The notes beneath the pieces were generated by a model. The model saw only the letters and a program-made list of their open reading frames with translations. It searched no databases and was not told the origin of the DNA. From the NCBI GenBank assembly GCA_027489375.1, contig JAIXZW010000005.1, positions 372,001-436,000 of the forward strand: a DNA stretch of 64,000 bases, read 5' to 3'. A program made the translations under genes and the position numbers. The stretch is from Paracoccaceae bacterium. GTDB taxonomy: Bacteria > Pseudomonadota > Alphaproteobacteria > Rhodobacterales > Rhodobacteraceae. Shown piece after piece: positions 1-9,148 of this stretch (its first letter is position 1; the number at the start of each line of letters is the position of its first letter).

Positions 1-368
1 TCCGCCCCCAGGGCCGCAGCGGCGGCGGCAAACGAAGGCACCCCCGGCGTCACGTCGTAAGCAATCCCCATCTCGCGCAAGCGCCGCAACTGCTCGCCCA
101 TCGCCGACCACACCGACAGGTCGCCCGAATGCAGCCGCGCCACATCGTGGCCCGCCTCATCCGCCGCCCTGATCTCGTCCATGATCTGATCCAGCGACAA
201 AGATGCCGTGTTCACGATCCGCGCCCCCGCAGGGCAATGCGACAGCAACGCCTCCGGCACCAATGACCCTGCATAAAGGCAGACAGGCGACGCCGCGATC
301 AGATCCCGCCCCCGCAAGGTGATCAGATCCGCCGCCCCCGGCCCCGCCCCGATGAAATGCACCGTCAT
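1..368 (-). CDS. cobM: Precorrin-4 C11-methyltransferase (partial, 3' end missing)
   Basis: SAM-dependent methyltransferase of the aerobic cobalamin pathway; it methylates C-11 of precorrin-4 to give precorrin-5. The visible 122 N-terminal residues begin [20 protein letters not shown], the typical glycine-rich opening of CobM/CbiF tetrapyrrole methylases, followed by [12 protein letters not shown] and the [14 protein letters not shown] segment of the family. The gene runs off the left edge, so roughly the C-terminal half is unseen. Its ATG overlaps the TGA of cobE (ATGA), so it is translationally coupled at the end of the visible minus-strand run. Sure of the family from the signature; the symbol is supported by context. 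Confidence 0.93.
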   Translation of the reverse strand, partial: MTVHFIGAGPGAADLITLRGRDLIAASPVCLYAGSLVPEALLSHCPAGARIVNTASLSLDQIMDEIRAADEAGHDVARLHSGDLSVWSAMGEQLRRLREMGIAYDVTPGVPSFAAAAAALGA

Positions 369-715
369 GCCCCGTCTCCTTCCGCTATCGCCGCCGTCGC
401 CATGCCGTTGGGTGTCACCACCCGCGCCACGACCAGACGCGCATTCGCCCCCGCCGCACCCAGCGCCGCCGCTTCCGCGACCGACCCCGTGCCGAAGGCC
501 CCTTTCACACGGGCCGATTGCGTCTGCGTCTCCACGCCCGACACATCGACCGCCCGAACCGCCAAACCCGTCCGCGCCGCAAGCGCCGCCATCACCGCAG
601 CCCCCGCCTTGCGCGTCTCGGTCGCCAGCACCTCGGCCCCGCCCGCAAGGGCAAGCGCCGCCTCCAAGTCGTCCACCGTCGCCGCCGAACGGAAACCCAA
701 TCCCGCCACCCTCAC
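365..715 (-). CDS. cobE: Cobalamin biosynthesis protein CobE (CbiG C-terminal-like)
   Basis: Small protein (116 aa) similar to the C-terminal domain of CbiG and to CobE of aerobic producers. The role of CobE is not fully settled; it is needed for efficient corrin-ring synthesis. I start it at a GTG whose last two bases form the TGA of cobL (GTGA overlap), because residues from [20 protein letters not shown] onward match the family and nothing upstream does. Seen: the VAGLGFR opening, a central [11 protein letters not shown] stretch and a C-terminal [18 protein letters not shown]. It ends in an ATGA overlap with cobM. A longer in-frame ORF extends upstream inside cobL but reads as shadow sequence. 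Confidence 0.85.
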   Translation of the reverse strand: MRVAGLGFRSAATVDDLEAALALAGGAEVLATETRKAGAAVMAALAARTGLAVRAVDVSGVETQTQSARVKGAFGTGSVAEAAALGAAGANARLVVARVVTPNGMATAAIAEGDGA

Positions 716-1890
716 AGCACGATACTCCACTGCACCACGGGCCGCGCCGCCTGCCAGTCGCGCATCCGCCCCAAGGCACCCGCCTGCGCGATGTCGATCC
801 GCATCAAACTCCCGCCACGGCTTTCGTGCAGCGCGTAAAGCAAAGCCTCGCTCTCCAGCGTCACAGCGTTCATCACCACCCGCACGCCACGCGGCAACAG
901 CGCCAGCAACGCCGCCATCCGCGCCGCATCCGCCCCGCCGCCGACAAACACCGCATCCGGCTTCGGCAGCCCCGCGACCACCTCGGGCCAATCCCCGCGA
1001 TGCAGCACCAGCAGATGCTCCACCCCGAACCAGCCCGCATTGGCGGCGATATTGTCGCAACGCGTCCCCTGCGCTTCGACCGCATGGGCGCGCCCTCCCA
1101 TAAGACACCACTCGACCGAGATCGACCCCGACCCCGCGCCAAGATCCCACAGCACCTCGCCCCGCCTCGGAGCCAGCGCCGAAAGCGTCAACGCCCGCAC
1201 GGGCCGCTTGGTAATCTGCCCGTCACTGGCGAACAACGCGTCCGGCAATCCGCCCGCCCGCGACAGCCCCTGCCCCCGCGCATGGATCGCCACCGCCACA
1301 GGCGCTTCGATACCCGATACGTCAAAGCCCGCAGCCGATGTCGCAACCACCCGCTCCCGCGCCCCGCCCAGCGCCTGCAAGACGGTCAGGTCCGACGCCC
1401 CGAACCCCGCCTCCACCAGCCATTCCGCCAAAGCCGCAGGCGCCTTGCCGTCCCGCAACAGGCAAATGACCCGCACCCCATCGGCCAGAACCCCGCGCAA
1501 CCGCGCAAACGGCGCGGCATGAAGGCCAAGACACACCGTCTCTTCCAGCCGCCACCCGAGCCGCGACGCCGCAAGCGCAAAGGTCGAAGGCGCAGGCATC
1601 GCCACCCACTCCCCCGCCGCCAGATGCGGCATCAGACTGCCCCCCGCCCCGAACCAGAACGGATCGCCCGAGGCCAGCACCACCACCCGCCGCCCGCGAC
1701 AAGCGAGCACGGGGGCCACGTCAAAGGGCACGGGCCATTCCCGCCCCCGCGCACCCGCCCCCACCAGCGCCAGATGGCGCGGGCCGCCGAACACGACCTC
1801 GGCCGCCCCGATCGCGGCACGGCTTGCATCTCCCAGCCCCGCCAGTCCATCCTCGCCCAGACCGATGATCGAAAGCCAGACCTCAGCCAT
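712..1890 (-). CDS. cobL: Precorrin-6Y C5,15-methyltransferase (decarboxylating)
   Basis: Bifunctional methylase (392 aa) that methylates C-5 and C-15 of precorrin-6Y and decarboxylates the C-12 acetate. Two fused domains are visible: an N-terminal CbiE-like tetrapyrrole methylase (starting [19 protein letters not shown], with [15 protein letters not shown]) and a C-terminal CbiT-like class I methyltransferase with the SAM loop [20 protein letters not shown] prefer the ATG at 1890 (MAEVWLS) because the family starts there; in-frame ATGs at 1899 and 1917 are possible. The start codon shares two bases with the cobK start on the other strand. The gene is followed with GTGA coupling by cobE. Confidence 0.93.
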   Translation of the reverse strand: MAEVWLSIIGLGEDGLAGLGDASRAAIGAAEVVFGGPRHLALVGAGARGREWPVPFDVAPVLACRGRRVVVLASGDPFWFGAGGSLMPHLAAGEWVAMPAPSTFALAASRLGWRLEETVCLGLHAAPFARLRGVLADGVRVICLLRDGKAPAALAEWLVEAGFGASDLTVLQALGGARERVVATSAAGFDVSGIEAPVAVAIHARGQGLSRAGGLPDALFASDGQITKRPVRALTLSALAPRRGEVLWDLGAGSGSISVEWCLMGGRAHAVEAQGTRCDNIAANAGWFGVEHLLVLHRGDWPEVVAGLPKPDAVFVGGGADAARMAALLALLPRGVRVVMNAVTLESEALLYALHESRGGSLMRIDIAQAGALGRMRDWQAARPVVQWSIVL

Positions 1891-2641
1891 GACGCGCATC
1901 CTCCTTCTCGGCGGCACGACCGAGGCGTCCCGCCTCGCCGCCGAACTCGCCCGCAGGGGGCTGGACGCGGTGTTTTCCTACGCGGGCCGCACGGCCACAC
2001 CCGTGGCGCAACCCCTGCCCACCCGCATCGGCGGCTTCGGCGGGGCCGAAGGCCTCGCCGCCTATATCCGCGCCGAAGGCATCACCCACCTGATCGACGC
2101 CACCCACCCCTTCGCCGCCCGGATGAGCCGAAACGCCATCACCGCCTGCGCGGCGACCGGAACCCCGCTCCTCGCCTTCGAACGCCCCGCGTGGGTCGCA
2201 ACCGATGCCGACCGCTGGACCCGCGTTCCCACGACCGAAGCCGCCGTCCGCGCCCTGCCCGACGATCCGTCCCGCGTCTTCCTCGCCATCGGCAAACAGA
2301 CGCTCGACGCCTTCGCCACGAAGCCCCAGCACCATTACCTGCTGCGCCTCGTCGATCCGCCCGAAGCCCCGCTTCCCCTGCCCCGTGCCACGGCGATCAT
2401 CGCAAAGGGACCGTTCACCGCCGAAGGCGACGAAGCCCTCCTGCGCGACCACGCCATCACCCATGTCGTCGCCAAGAACGCGGGCGGCAGCGGCGCGGAT
2501 GCGAAACTGGCCGCAGCCCGAACCCTCGGCCTGCCCGTGATCCTGATCGACCGCCCGACCCTGCCGCCCCGCGAAACCGCGGGCAGCGTCGAACGGGTCA
2601 TGGCGTGGCTGGACGCTCATTCCACCCGCCGCGGCGTATAG
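1889..2641 (+). CDS. cobK: Precorrin-6A reductase
   Basis: NADPH-dependent reductase (250 aa) converting precorrin-6A to precorrin-6B (dihydro-precorrin-6x) in the aerobic corrin pathway. It opens [20 protein letters not shown], with the family's LLGGTTE motif, then ATHPFAARMSRNA and a C-terminal VAKNAGGSGADAKLAAA. It is the only plus-strand gene within the otherwise minus-strand cob run: its ATG overlaps the cobL ATG (CATG, 1888-1891) and its last 25 bases overlap the end of cobJ. Its ribosome-binding site must therefore lie inside cobL coding sequence. An upstream in-frame ATG at 1865 would overlap cobL further and matches no family start. Confidence 0.93.
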   Translation: MTRILLLGGTTEASRLAAELARRGLDAVFSYAGRTATPVAQPLPTRIGGFGGAEGLAAYIRAEGITHLIDATHPFAARMSRNAITACAATGTPLLAFERPAWVATDADRWTRVPTTEAAVRALPDDPSRVFLAIGKQTLDAFATKPQHHYLLRLVDPPEAPLPLPRATAIIAKGPFTAEGDEALLRDHAITHVVAKNAGGSGADAKLAAARTLGLPVILIDRPTLPPRETAGSVERVMAWLDAHSTRRGV

Positions 2642-3351
2642 ACCCAGCGCCCCACCCGCCGTGTCGCCGAGTTGCCGACGATAACGACGGTCCGCATATC
2701 CGCCATCTCGGGCGTGGCCTCGCCCAGCGTCACGGTCACGATCCGCTCCTCCGGCGTGGTCACGGCGCGGGCGAATGTGATCAGCCGCTCCGCCCCGCAG
2801 ACCTCGCGCAGCACCTCAAGCGCCCGCCCGAACTGGTGCGGACGGCTGGCCGAGCGCGGGTTGTAAAAGGCCATGGCGAAATCCGCCTCGCCCGCCAGCC
2901 GCAAGCGCTTTTCGACCAAGTCCCACGGCTTCATATTGTCCGACAGGTTGATCGCGCAGAAATCATGCCCCAAGGGCGCCCCCGCATGCGCCGCCGCCGC
3001 CAGCATCGCCGTGATGCCCGGCAGGATGCGGATGTCGGGAACCTCGCCCGCGAAGCCCTCGACCGCCTCGAACACTGCGCTTGCCATCGCAAACACGCCC
3101 GGATCGCCGGAGGAAACCACGACCACCCGCTTCCCCTCCGTCGCCATAGCCAACGCATGGGCGGCGCGGTCCATTTCGACACGGTTGTCCGAAGGATGCA
3201 GCGTCAGCCCCGCACGCGGCGCGACCCGCGCGACATAGGGAATATACCCCACCACATCCGTCGCCTCGGCCAAGGCCTGCCGCACCTCGGCCGTGACCAT
3301 CCCCTCGTCGCCCGGCCCAAGCCCCGCGACCGCGACCCATCCGGCGCTCAT
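2617..3351 (-). CDS. cobJ: Precorrin-3B C17-methyltransferase
   Basis: SAM-dependent methylase (244 aa) that methylates C-17 and drives ring contraction of precorrin-3B to precorrin-4. It begins MSAGWVAVAGLGPGDEGMVT, then GYIPYVARV, VVVVSSGDPGVFAMASAVFE and the C-terminal MRTVVIVGNSATRR, all typical of CobJ/CbiH. The ATG at 3351 overlaps the TGA of cobI (ATGA); the longer ORF to 3486 runs into cobI and is not needed. The 3' end overlaps the cobK stop by 25 bp on the opposite strand, leaving no space for a conventional terminator between these convergent genes. Confidence 0.93.
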   Translation of the reverse strand: MSAGWVAVAGLGPGDEGMVTAEVRQALAEATDVVGYIPYVARVAPRAGLTLHPSDNRVEMDRAAHALAMATEGKRVVVVSSGDPGVFAMASAVFEAVEGFAGEVPDIRILPGITAMLAAAAHAGAPLGHDFCAINLSDNMKPWDLVEKRLRLAGEADFAMAFYNPRSASRPHQFGRALEVLREVCGAERLITFARAVTTPEERIVTVTLGEATPEMADMRTVVIVGNSATRRVGRWVYTPRRVE

Positions 3352-4085
3352 TCCATGCCCCCGATCTCGGGCCGCCGCCCGTGCCCGTGCACCAGCACGA
3401 TCGCGAAATAGGGACAATCCGCCGCGTCCACATCGACCAGCCGCGCAATCCGCTGGTCCGGCATCGTGCCGCGCTCCACCAGCCACGCGTCCCCAAGCCG
3501 CCCCGCCGCCGCCAAGGCATCGCGCACCCGCGGCAGGTTGCGGCCCGTCTTCATCACGACCAGCGCATCCGCCTCGCGCATGTGCCGCTCGAGCACATCC
3601 TGCGGCAGCGTCCCCATCAGCACGGTCAGGACATCGTCACCCCATGTGATCGGCGTGCCGGTCGCGGTCCAGCACCCCGTCATGCCGGTGATGCCGGGGA
3701 TCACCTCGACCTCCACCCGCCCCTGAAAGCGCGTGTAAAGATGCATGAATGAGCCGTAGAAGAACGGGTCGCCCTCGCACAGCACGACGACATCCGACCC
3801 CGCCGCCACCTCGACCAGTCGGTCTGCCCAATCGTCATAGAACCGCGCCAAGGCATCGTTGTAATCCGCCCCGTCAAAGGGCAGTTCGGTCGTCACCGGA
3901 TATTCCATCGGATATTCGACGACCCCCGCCGCCAGCATGCCCCCGACGATCCGCCGCGCCTGCCCGTTCCGCCCCGCCTTGCGGAAATAGGCCACATGCC
4001 CCGCGCTCCGGATGATCCGGTCGGATTTCACCGACATCAATTCAGGATCGCCCGGCCCGAGGCCCGTGCAGATGATCTTGCCCAT
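3348..4085 (-). CDS. cobI: Precorrin-2 C20-methyltransferase
   Basis: First committed methylase of the corrin branch (245 aa): adds a methyl to C-20 of precorrin-2 to make precorrin-3A. It starts MGKIICTGLGPGDPELMSVK, followed by AYFRKAGRNGQAR, VVVLCEGDPFFYGSFMHLY and VEVIPGITGMTGCWTATGTP, the standard CobI/CbiL pattern. I use the ATG at 4085; the open frame continues upstream into the 20-bp gap and cobH without family similarity. It follows cobH closely and is coupled to cobJ by an ATGA overlap. Confidence 0.93.
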   Translation of the reverse strand: MGKIICTGLGPGDPELMSVKSDRIIRSAGHVAYFRKAGRNGQARRIVGGMLAAGVVEYPMEYPVTTELPFDGADYNDALARFYDDWADRLVEVAAGSDVVVLCEGDPFFYGSFMHLYTRFQGRVEVEVIPGITGMTGCWTATGTPITWGDDVLTVLMGTLPQDVLERHMREADALVVMKTGRNLPRVRDALAAAGRLGDAWLVERGTMPDQRIARLVDVDAADCPYFAIVLVHGHGRRPEIGGME

Positions 4086-4105
4086 CGCTCTATTCCTTCC
4101 GGCCC

Positions 4106-4735
4106 CTATTCTTTCCGGCTGGCCAGCGCGTTCACCGCCGCCACGGTGATCGCCGACCCGCCAAGCCGCCCCCGCACCACCATCGACGGCACGGGCCGGT
4201 CCTCCATCAGCGCATCCTTGCTTTCCGCCGCCCCGATGAACCCCACAGGGCAACCGATGATCGCCGCCGGACGCGGGCAGGCGGGGTCTTCCAGCATGTT
4301 GAGCAGATGGAACAAGGCGGTCGGCGCATTGCCGATGGCGACGACCGCGCCGCCAAGCATGGGCCGCCACAACTCCAGCGCCGCCGCCGAGCGGGTATTC
4401 CCCATCTCCGCCGCCAAGGCAGGCACCCTCGGGTCTTGCAACGTGCAGATCACCTCGTTCTTCGCGGGCAGCCGCGTCCGCGTCACCCCCTCGCTCACCA
4501 TCCGCACATCGCACAGGATCGGCGCGCCGCCCTCAAGCGCCGCCCGCGCCGCGATTGCCATGCCTTCGGTGAAGTCCACGAACGCCTCCAACCCTACCAT
4601 CCCCGCCGCATGGATCATCCGCACCACGACGACCTCTTCCTCGGGTGTGAACCGGGCAAGGTCCGCTTCGGCCCTGATCGTGGCAAAGGAGCGCAGATAG
4701 ATTTCCGCGCCATCGGTGATGTAGCTATGGGGCAT
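4106..4735 (-). CDS. cobH: Precorrin-8X methylmutase
   Basis: Methylmutase (209 aa) that moves the C-11 methyl to C-12, turning precorrin-8X into hydrogenobyrinic acid. The conserved catalytic-histidine region VVRMIHAAGMVGLEAFVDF is present near residue 43, with VRMVSEGVTRTRLPAKNEVI and the C-terminal IGCPVGFIGAAESKDAL loop characteristic of CobH/CbiC. Length is normal. Its first 11 bases overlap the end of cobG, so the two are probably translationally coupled; cobI follows after 20 bp. Confidence 0.94.
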   Translation of the reverse strand: MPHSYITDGAEIYLRSFATIRAEADLARFTPEEEVVVVRMIHAAGMVGLEAFVDFTEGMAIAARAALEGGAPILCDVRMVSEGVTRTRLPAKNEVICTLQDPRVPALAAEMGNTRSAAALELWRPMLGGAVVAIGNAPTALFHLLNMLEDPACPRPAAIIGCPVGFIGAAESKDALMEDRPVPSMVVRGRLGGSAITVAAVNALASRKE

Positions 4736-5912
4736 TGAACGTCTCGGTCAAAAGCGCCGGTCGGGCCAGCAATTCATCGGCAGTCACATGGGCCAGCGCG
4801 GCATCCGCCGCCGTGCCGTTCCGTATCAGATCGAACCCCGCAGGGGTCGCGGTCAGCGTCACCGCAGCCTTTGCCGGATGGGCGCAGCCCTTGGCGCAGC
4901 CCGACAGATGCAGCACGGCCCCTTCGGGCACATGCGCGGCCAAGGCCCGCCCCAGATCGCGCACGGGGGCCAAGCCCTGCACACAAGCGGGCGCACCCGT
5001 GCAGGCCACCACCCGCAGCGCCGGATCATCGGCGCGGGTGATCACCCCCGCCACCTCGGGCAACGCGGCCCCTTCCAGCAGCAGCATCCGCCACGAGGTC
5101 ACGCGCATATCCGCAATCCCCGCCAGCTTGGCCAGCGTTTCGGCCCGCATCTGCCCGAATTCAAAACCCACCAGCGACCCCTGCGCCACCAGCCCCGGCC
5201 TTGCCACGAAGTCAGGCGCAGAGAGCATCGGCACCGCCATGAACCGCGCCGGCGGCACCGCCCCGCGCCTGACCAGCGCCGTCATCCGCCCGCGCCCGCC
5301 CGTCACGCCGCCCGCACCCACAAACCAGCGCACAAGCTCCAGCACCGCATCCACCGCCGACCCGACCGTGACCGCAGCCCCCGTCTCCATCCCCTCGGCC
5401 CGCACGACCAGCCCTGTCGCGCCCCGCTCGATCCGCACATCCGCCGCCGCATCGCGCAGCACCGGAACGGCCCCGATGTCCACCGCATAGCCGAACTTCC
5501 CCGGCAATTCGGGAAACTCCACCAGCCGCGCCGCCAATTCCGCGGCAATCTCCTGATGCCCGTCGCCCGCATCCCAAAAGGGCGAAACCTGAATGTTCCG
5601 CATCGCTTCAAGTCGACTGTCCGCGTCGATCAGCCCAAGCTCCGAAAGCCCAGCGATCAGCCCCGCATGGCCCGCCTCGGTCACGCCGCGCAACTGCACG
5701 TTCCCCCGCGCCGACAGGTCGATCAGCCCGTTCCCGAAGGCCCGCGACAAGTCCGCCAGACGCAGCGCCACCGCCTTCGGCAACCGCCCCCCGCGCAGCC
5801 GCACCCGCACGACCAGCCCATCCCCCGACAGCATCGGACGCAGCGCCCCCGGACACCAGCCCTGCACGATCGGGCCTTGGACAATCGGGCCTTGGACAAC
5901 ACGACCGCTCAC
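4725..5912 (-). CDS. cobG: Precorrin-3B synthase (iron-sulphur monooxygenase)
   Basis: O2-dependent enzyme (395 aa) that hydroxylates precorrin-3A at C-20 and forms the gamma-lactone precorrin-3B; its presence marks the aerobic route. It belongs to the nitrite/sulphite-reductase fold. Visible [4Fe-4S] ligands are CTGAPAC (C-x5-C) and CAKGC within LSGCAKGCAHPAKA. I start at GTG 5912, which overlaps the cobN stop (GTGA), instead of the longer frame that begins inside cobN. The N terminus carries a short in-frame duplication, VQGPI-VQGPI-VQG, from a 15-bp tandem repeat (5872-5901), just before the conserved WCPGALRPM opening. Confidence 0.9.
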   Translation of the reverse strand: MSGRVVQGPIVQGPIVQGWCPGALRPMLSGDGLVVRVRLRGGRLPKAVALRLADLSRAFGNGLIDLSARGNVQLRGVTEAGHAGLIAGLSELGLIDADSRLEAMRNIQVSPFWDAGDGHQEIAAELAARLVEFPELPGKFGYAVDIGAVPVLRDAAADVRIERGATGLVVRAEGMETGAAVTVGSAVDAVLELVRWFVGAGGVTGGRGRMTALVRRGAVPPARFMAVPMLSAPDFVARPGLVAQGSLVGFEFGQMRAETLAKLAGIADMRVTSWRMLLLEGAALPEVAGVITRADDPALRVVACTGAPACVQGLAPVRDLGRALAAHVPEGAVLHLSGCAKGCAHPAKAAVTLTATPAGFDLIRNGTAADAALAHVTADELLARPALLTETFNAP

Positions 5913-8900
5913 GACTGCCCCCCCATCGCCGCCGCAATCGAATTCCGCCGTGTCACCCAAAGCCCCGCATCGCGCAAGGCGGCAAAACGCGCACGCAAGG
6001 CAGCAAGCGCCTGCGGATTCTCCCGCTCCATGAAGGCGACCAGATCATCCCGACCCAAGGTCGCCTCGTGATAAAGGTCGAACAGATGCGCCGGAACCGC
6101 CCGCGTCAGATGCGCGTAAGCGGCAAGGTTATCCAGCGTCGCCGTCACCTCGGCCGCGCCCCGGAACCCGTGGCGCATCATTCCCGTGGCCCAGTCGGGG
6201 TTCGCCGCCCGCGCCCGCACCACGCGCCCCACCTCTTCCGAAACCGTCCGCGCGCGCGGCGCATCGCGGGTGGCATCGACGTGATAGGATGCCAAAGCCT
6301 CGCCCCCCAGCGCCGCCTTGGCCGCTGCAACCCCGCCCTCATGCGCGGCATAATCGGGGGCGACAAGGATATCCGTCTCGACCATATCCTGCACATGGGC
6401 AAAGGCATCGGCCCGCAACACCCGCGCCTCAAGCTCTCCCCGCGCCTCGCGCACATCGCCCTTGGCATCGACGGCCCAGCTCGAGGCCGACAGCCACGCC
6501 TCGCCCGCCGCCTGACGGCCCACGTCGGAATAATCCTCCAACGCCTCGGCCATGCCCATGCCGTAAAGCCCCGGTTTCGGACCGAACACCCGCGCCCCCC
6601 GCGTCACATAGGGGTTGTCCTCGACCGCCTCCTCCCGCGCCGCCAAAGCCTCGGCCCCCGCCTCGAACAGTTGCGCCAACCCCGGAAACACATCGCGGAA
6701 CAGGCCCGACACGCGCAGCGTCACGTCGATCCGTGGCCGCCCCAGCAGCGCCAGCGGCACCACCTCGAAACCCGACACCCGCTCCGACCCCTCGTCCCAG
6801 CGCGGCGCCAACCCCGCCAGATGCAGCGCCATCGCCACCTCTTCGCCAGCGGTCCGCATCGTGGCCGACCCCCACAGGTCAAGGATCAGCCCCTTCGGCC
6901 AATCCCCCTTGTCCTGCAAATGCCGCCGCAGCAATTCCTCGGCCAGTTTCACCCCTTGGGCATGCGCCGCCCGCGACGGCACGGCCCTCGGGTCCACGGA
7001 GTAGAGGTTCCGCCCCGTCGGCAGCACATCCACCCGCCCCCGCCAGGGCGATCCCGATGGCCCCGAAGCCACCCGCCGCCCCGCCAGCGCATCCTTCAGC
7101 CCCGCAATCTCGCCCGCCGCCGCGCCATAGACATGCAAGCCATCGCCATACTGGCTTTCCTTGATGTCACAGACGAAACGGTCGATCCGCGTGATCGCCT
7201 CGGCGGCACTGGCACCCGCGTCAAGGCCAAGGTCATCCTCGACCCCCGCCGCCCGCGCCTCGTCCCGGATCGCCGCGATCAGACGGTCGCGCCGCGAAGG
7301 GTCAAGCCCGTCCGCCGTCGAATACTCGTCCAGCAACCGCTCCAGCCGCAGCAGCCCCTCCGGCACCTTCGACAGCGCAAGCGGCGGCGGCAGATGCCCC
7401 AGCGTCACCGCCCCGATCCGCCGCTTCGCCTGCGCCGCCTCTCCGGGGTCGTTGACGATGAACGGGTAGATCACGGGGGTCGCCCCCACCAGCACCTCGG
7501 GCCAGCAGCTTTCGGACAGGGCGACCGACTTCCCCGGCAACCACTCGACCGTCCCGTGGGCGCCCACGTGAACCAAAGCGTGCATGCCTTGTGCATTCAG
7601 CCACAGATAGAACGCCACATAGCCATGACGCGGCGTCCGGCTCAGATCATGGTAAACATCCTCGCGCCCCCTAACCTCGCCCCGCTCGGGTTGCAGCGCC
7701 ACGAGGGCCGCCCCCGCCCGCAGCGCGGCGAAGCGGAACAGGCCGCCCTCCACCGCGACATCCTCCTCGGGCGCACCCCAGGCGGCCATCAGGTCATCCT
7801 GCAACCCCTTGGGCAACAAAGACAAAGCCGCCCGATACTCCGCAACCGGCCATTCAAGGACATCCGCGACCAACCGCTTGCCCAGATCATCGACCGGAGA
7901 AACCCGATAACCCTCGTCCCGCAACTCACCCAGAATCCCGTTAACCGAAGCCAGCGCATCCAGCCCGACCGCATGGGCAATCTGGTCCGGCCGCCCCGGA
8001 TAGGTCGACAGCACAAAGGCCAGCCTGCGATCGTTAACTTCCGATGAAGCCAGCCGATGCCAAGCCGCCACCTTTTCCGCCACCAGCGCCACGCGCCCCG
8101 CATCCGCCCGATGCGCGAAACGCGAAAATTGCAAGTCAGGGTCACGCTTTACGGGCTGCTTGAACGACACCACGCCCGCAAAAAGCCGCCCGTCCACCTC
8201 GGGCAAGACCACATGCATGGCAAGGTCCGCCGGAGACAACCCCCGCGCCGACCCCGCCCAATCCTTCCGCCGCGCCGTGGACAGCGCCACCTGAAACACC
8301 GGCACCCCCGCCGCATCCAAGGGCGAAGCCCCATCCGCGCCCCGCCCCGAAAAGGCCGTCGCGTTAACCACGGCCACGGGCTTCACCTCGGCCAGGGCAC
8401 CGCGCAGGAACTCCCCCGCTCCGCCCGCCTTGAGCGACGGCACGAACAGCCCCGAAACCGCAAACCCCTTATCCCGCAACGCGGCAAACAGGGCGTCCAC
8501 GGGGTCAAGGTCCGCACTCGTCAGGTAGCTGCGATAGAACACCACCGCGACCGCAGGCGCATCTGCTGCCTCCGGCCCCCTGACCACGCCCTTCTGCGGC
8601 TGATACCAGCCACAGTCCGGCACGGTCTTTTCCCCGATCACCGGCCCCGCATAAAGCCCCGCCGCCAATGCCAGTTGCGCCAATGCCGCCTGCGCCGCCA
8701 CGGCACCGCCCGCATCGCACAGCGCCATCAACCGCCGCAGCGTCGATACGGGCAGGGTCGAGGCCGCATCCAGCGCCGCATCCTCGCGCCCGTCCGCAGG
8801 CAGCACCGCCAGCGCGATCCCCTTCCTGCGGCACAGATCCTGAACCGAGGCGATGCCATAAGCCCAATAGCTCTCGCCCCCGATCAGCCGGATCAGAACA

Positions 8901-9142
8901 CCCTTCGCCCCCGACAGGGTCTTTTCGATGTAGGTATCAACCGACAAGGGGTGCCGCAGCGCCACAAGGTTGACCAGCCGCACGCTCGGCAACCCTGCCT
9001 TTCCCCGATGCCATCCCGCCGCGAAAGCGCCAAGGTCGCTGTCGGAAAAGGACATGACCACCAGATCGGCGGGGTCTTGGCCCACGTCGAACGGTGTATC
9101 CGTCTCCTCCAGCCCGTGGCTTTCGCGAAAGACGACATGCAT
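5909..9142 (-). CDS. cobN: Aerobic cobaltochelatase subunit CobN
   Basis: Large subunit (1077 aa) of the ATP-dependent CobNST chelatase that inserts Co2+ into hydrogenobyrinic acid a,c-diamide. It begins MHVVFRESHGLEETDTPFDV, a common CobN start. Family landmarks include LIRLIGGESYWAYG, HGTVEWLPGKSVALSE, PFIVNDPGEAAQAKRR, VDPRAVPSRAAHAQGVKLAE and the C-terminal RHGFRGAAEVTATLDNLAAY. Slightly shorter than many homologues but apparently complete. cobS and cobT are not in this window. It lies 6 bp after cobW and overlaps cobG by four bases. Confidence 0.95.
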   Translation of the reverse strand: MHVVFRESHGLEETDTPFDVGQDPADLVVMSFSDSDLGAFAAGWHRGKAGLPSVRLVNLVALRHPLSVDTYIEKTLSGAKGVLIRLIGGESYWAYGIASVQDLCRRKGIALAVLPADGREDAALDAASTLPVSTLRRLMALCDAGGAVAAQAALAQLALAAGLYAGPVIGEKTVPDCGWYQPQKGVVRGPEAADAPAVAVVFYRSYLTSADLDPVDALFAALRDKGFAVSGLFVPSLKAGGAGEFLRGALAEVKPVAVVNATAFSGRGADGASPLDAAGVPVFQVALSTARRKDWAGSARGLSPADLAMHVVLPEVDGRLFAGVVSFKQPVKRDPDLQFSRFAHRADAGRVALVAEKVAAWHRLASSEVNDRRLAFVLSTYPGRPDQIAHAVGLDALASVNGILGELRDEGYRVSPVDDLGKRLVADVLEWPVAEYRAALSLLPKGLQDDLMAAWGAPEEDVAVEGGLFRFAALRAGAALVALQPERGEVRGREDVYHDLSRTPRHGYVAFYLWLNAQGMHALVHVGAHGTVEWLPGKSVALSESCWPEVLVGATPVIYPFIVNDPGEAAQAKRRIGAVTLGHLPPPLALSKVPEGLLRLERLLDEYSTADGLDPSRRDRLIAAIRDEARAAGVEDDLGLDAGASAAEAITRIDRFVCDIKESQYGDGLHVYGAAAGEIAGLKDALAGRRVASGPSGSPWRGRVDVLPTGRNLYSVDPRAVPSRAAHAQGVKLAEELLRRHLQDKGDWPKGLILDLWGSATMRTAGEEVAMALHLAGLAPRWDEGSERVSGFEVVPLALLGRPRIDVTLRVSGLFRDVFPGLAQLFEAGAEALAAREEAVEDNPYVTRGARVFGPKPGLYGMGMAEALEDYSDVGRQAAGEAWLSASSWAVDAKGDVREARGELEARVLRADAFAHVQDMVETDILVAPDYAAHEGGVAAAKAALGGEALASYHVDATRDAPRARTVSEEVGRVVRARAANPDWATGMMRHGFRGAAEVTATLDNLAAYAHLTRAVPAHLFDLYHEATLGRDDLVAFMERENPQALAALRARFAALRDAGLWVTRRNSIAAAMGGQS

Positions 9143-9148
9143 GGCAGG

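Noticed and set aside
319..3411. A 1030-codon plus-strand open frame opposite cobM-cobJ
   Set aside because: Proline/arginine/histidine-rich, no domains, and antisense to well-recognised cob genes; long shadow frames are expected at this GC content.
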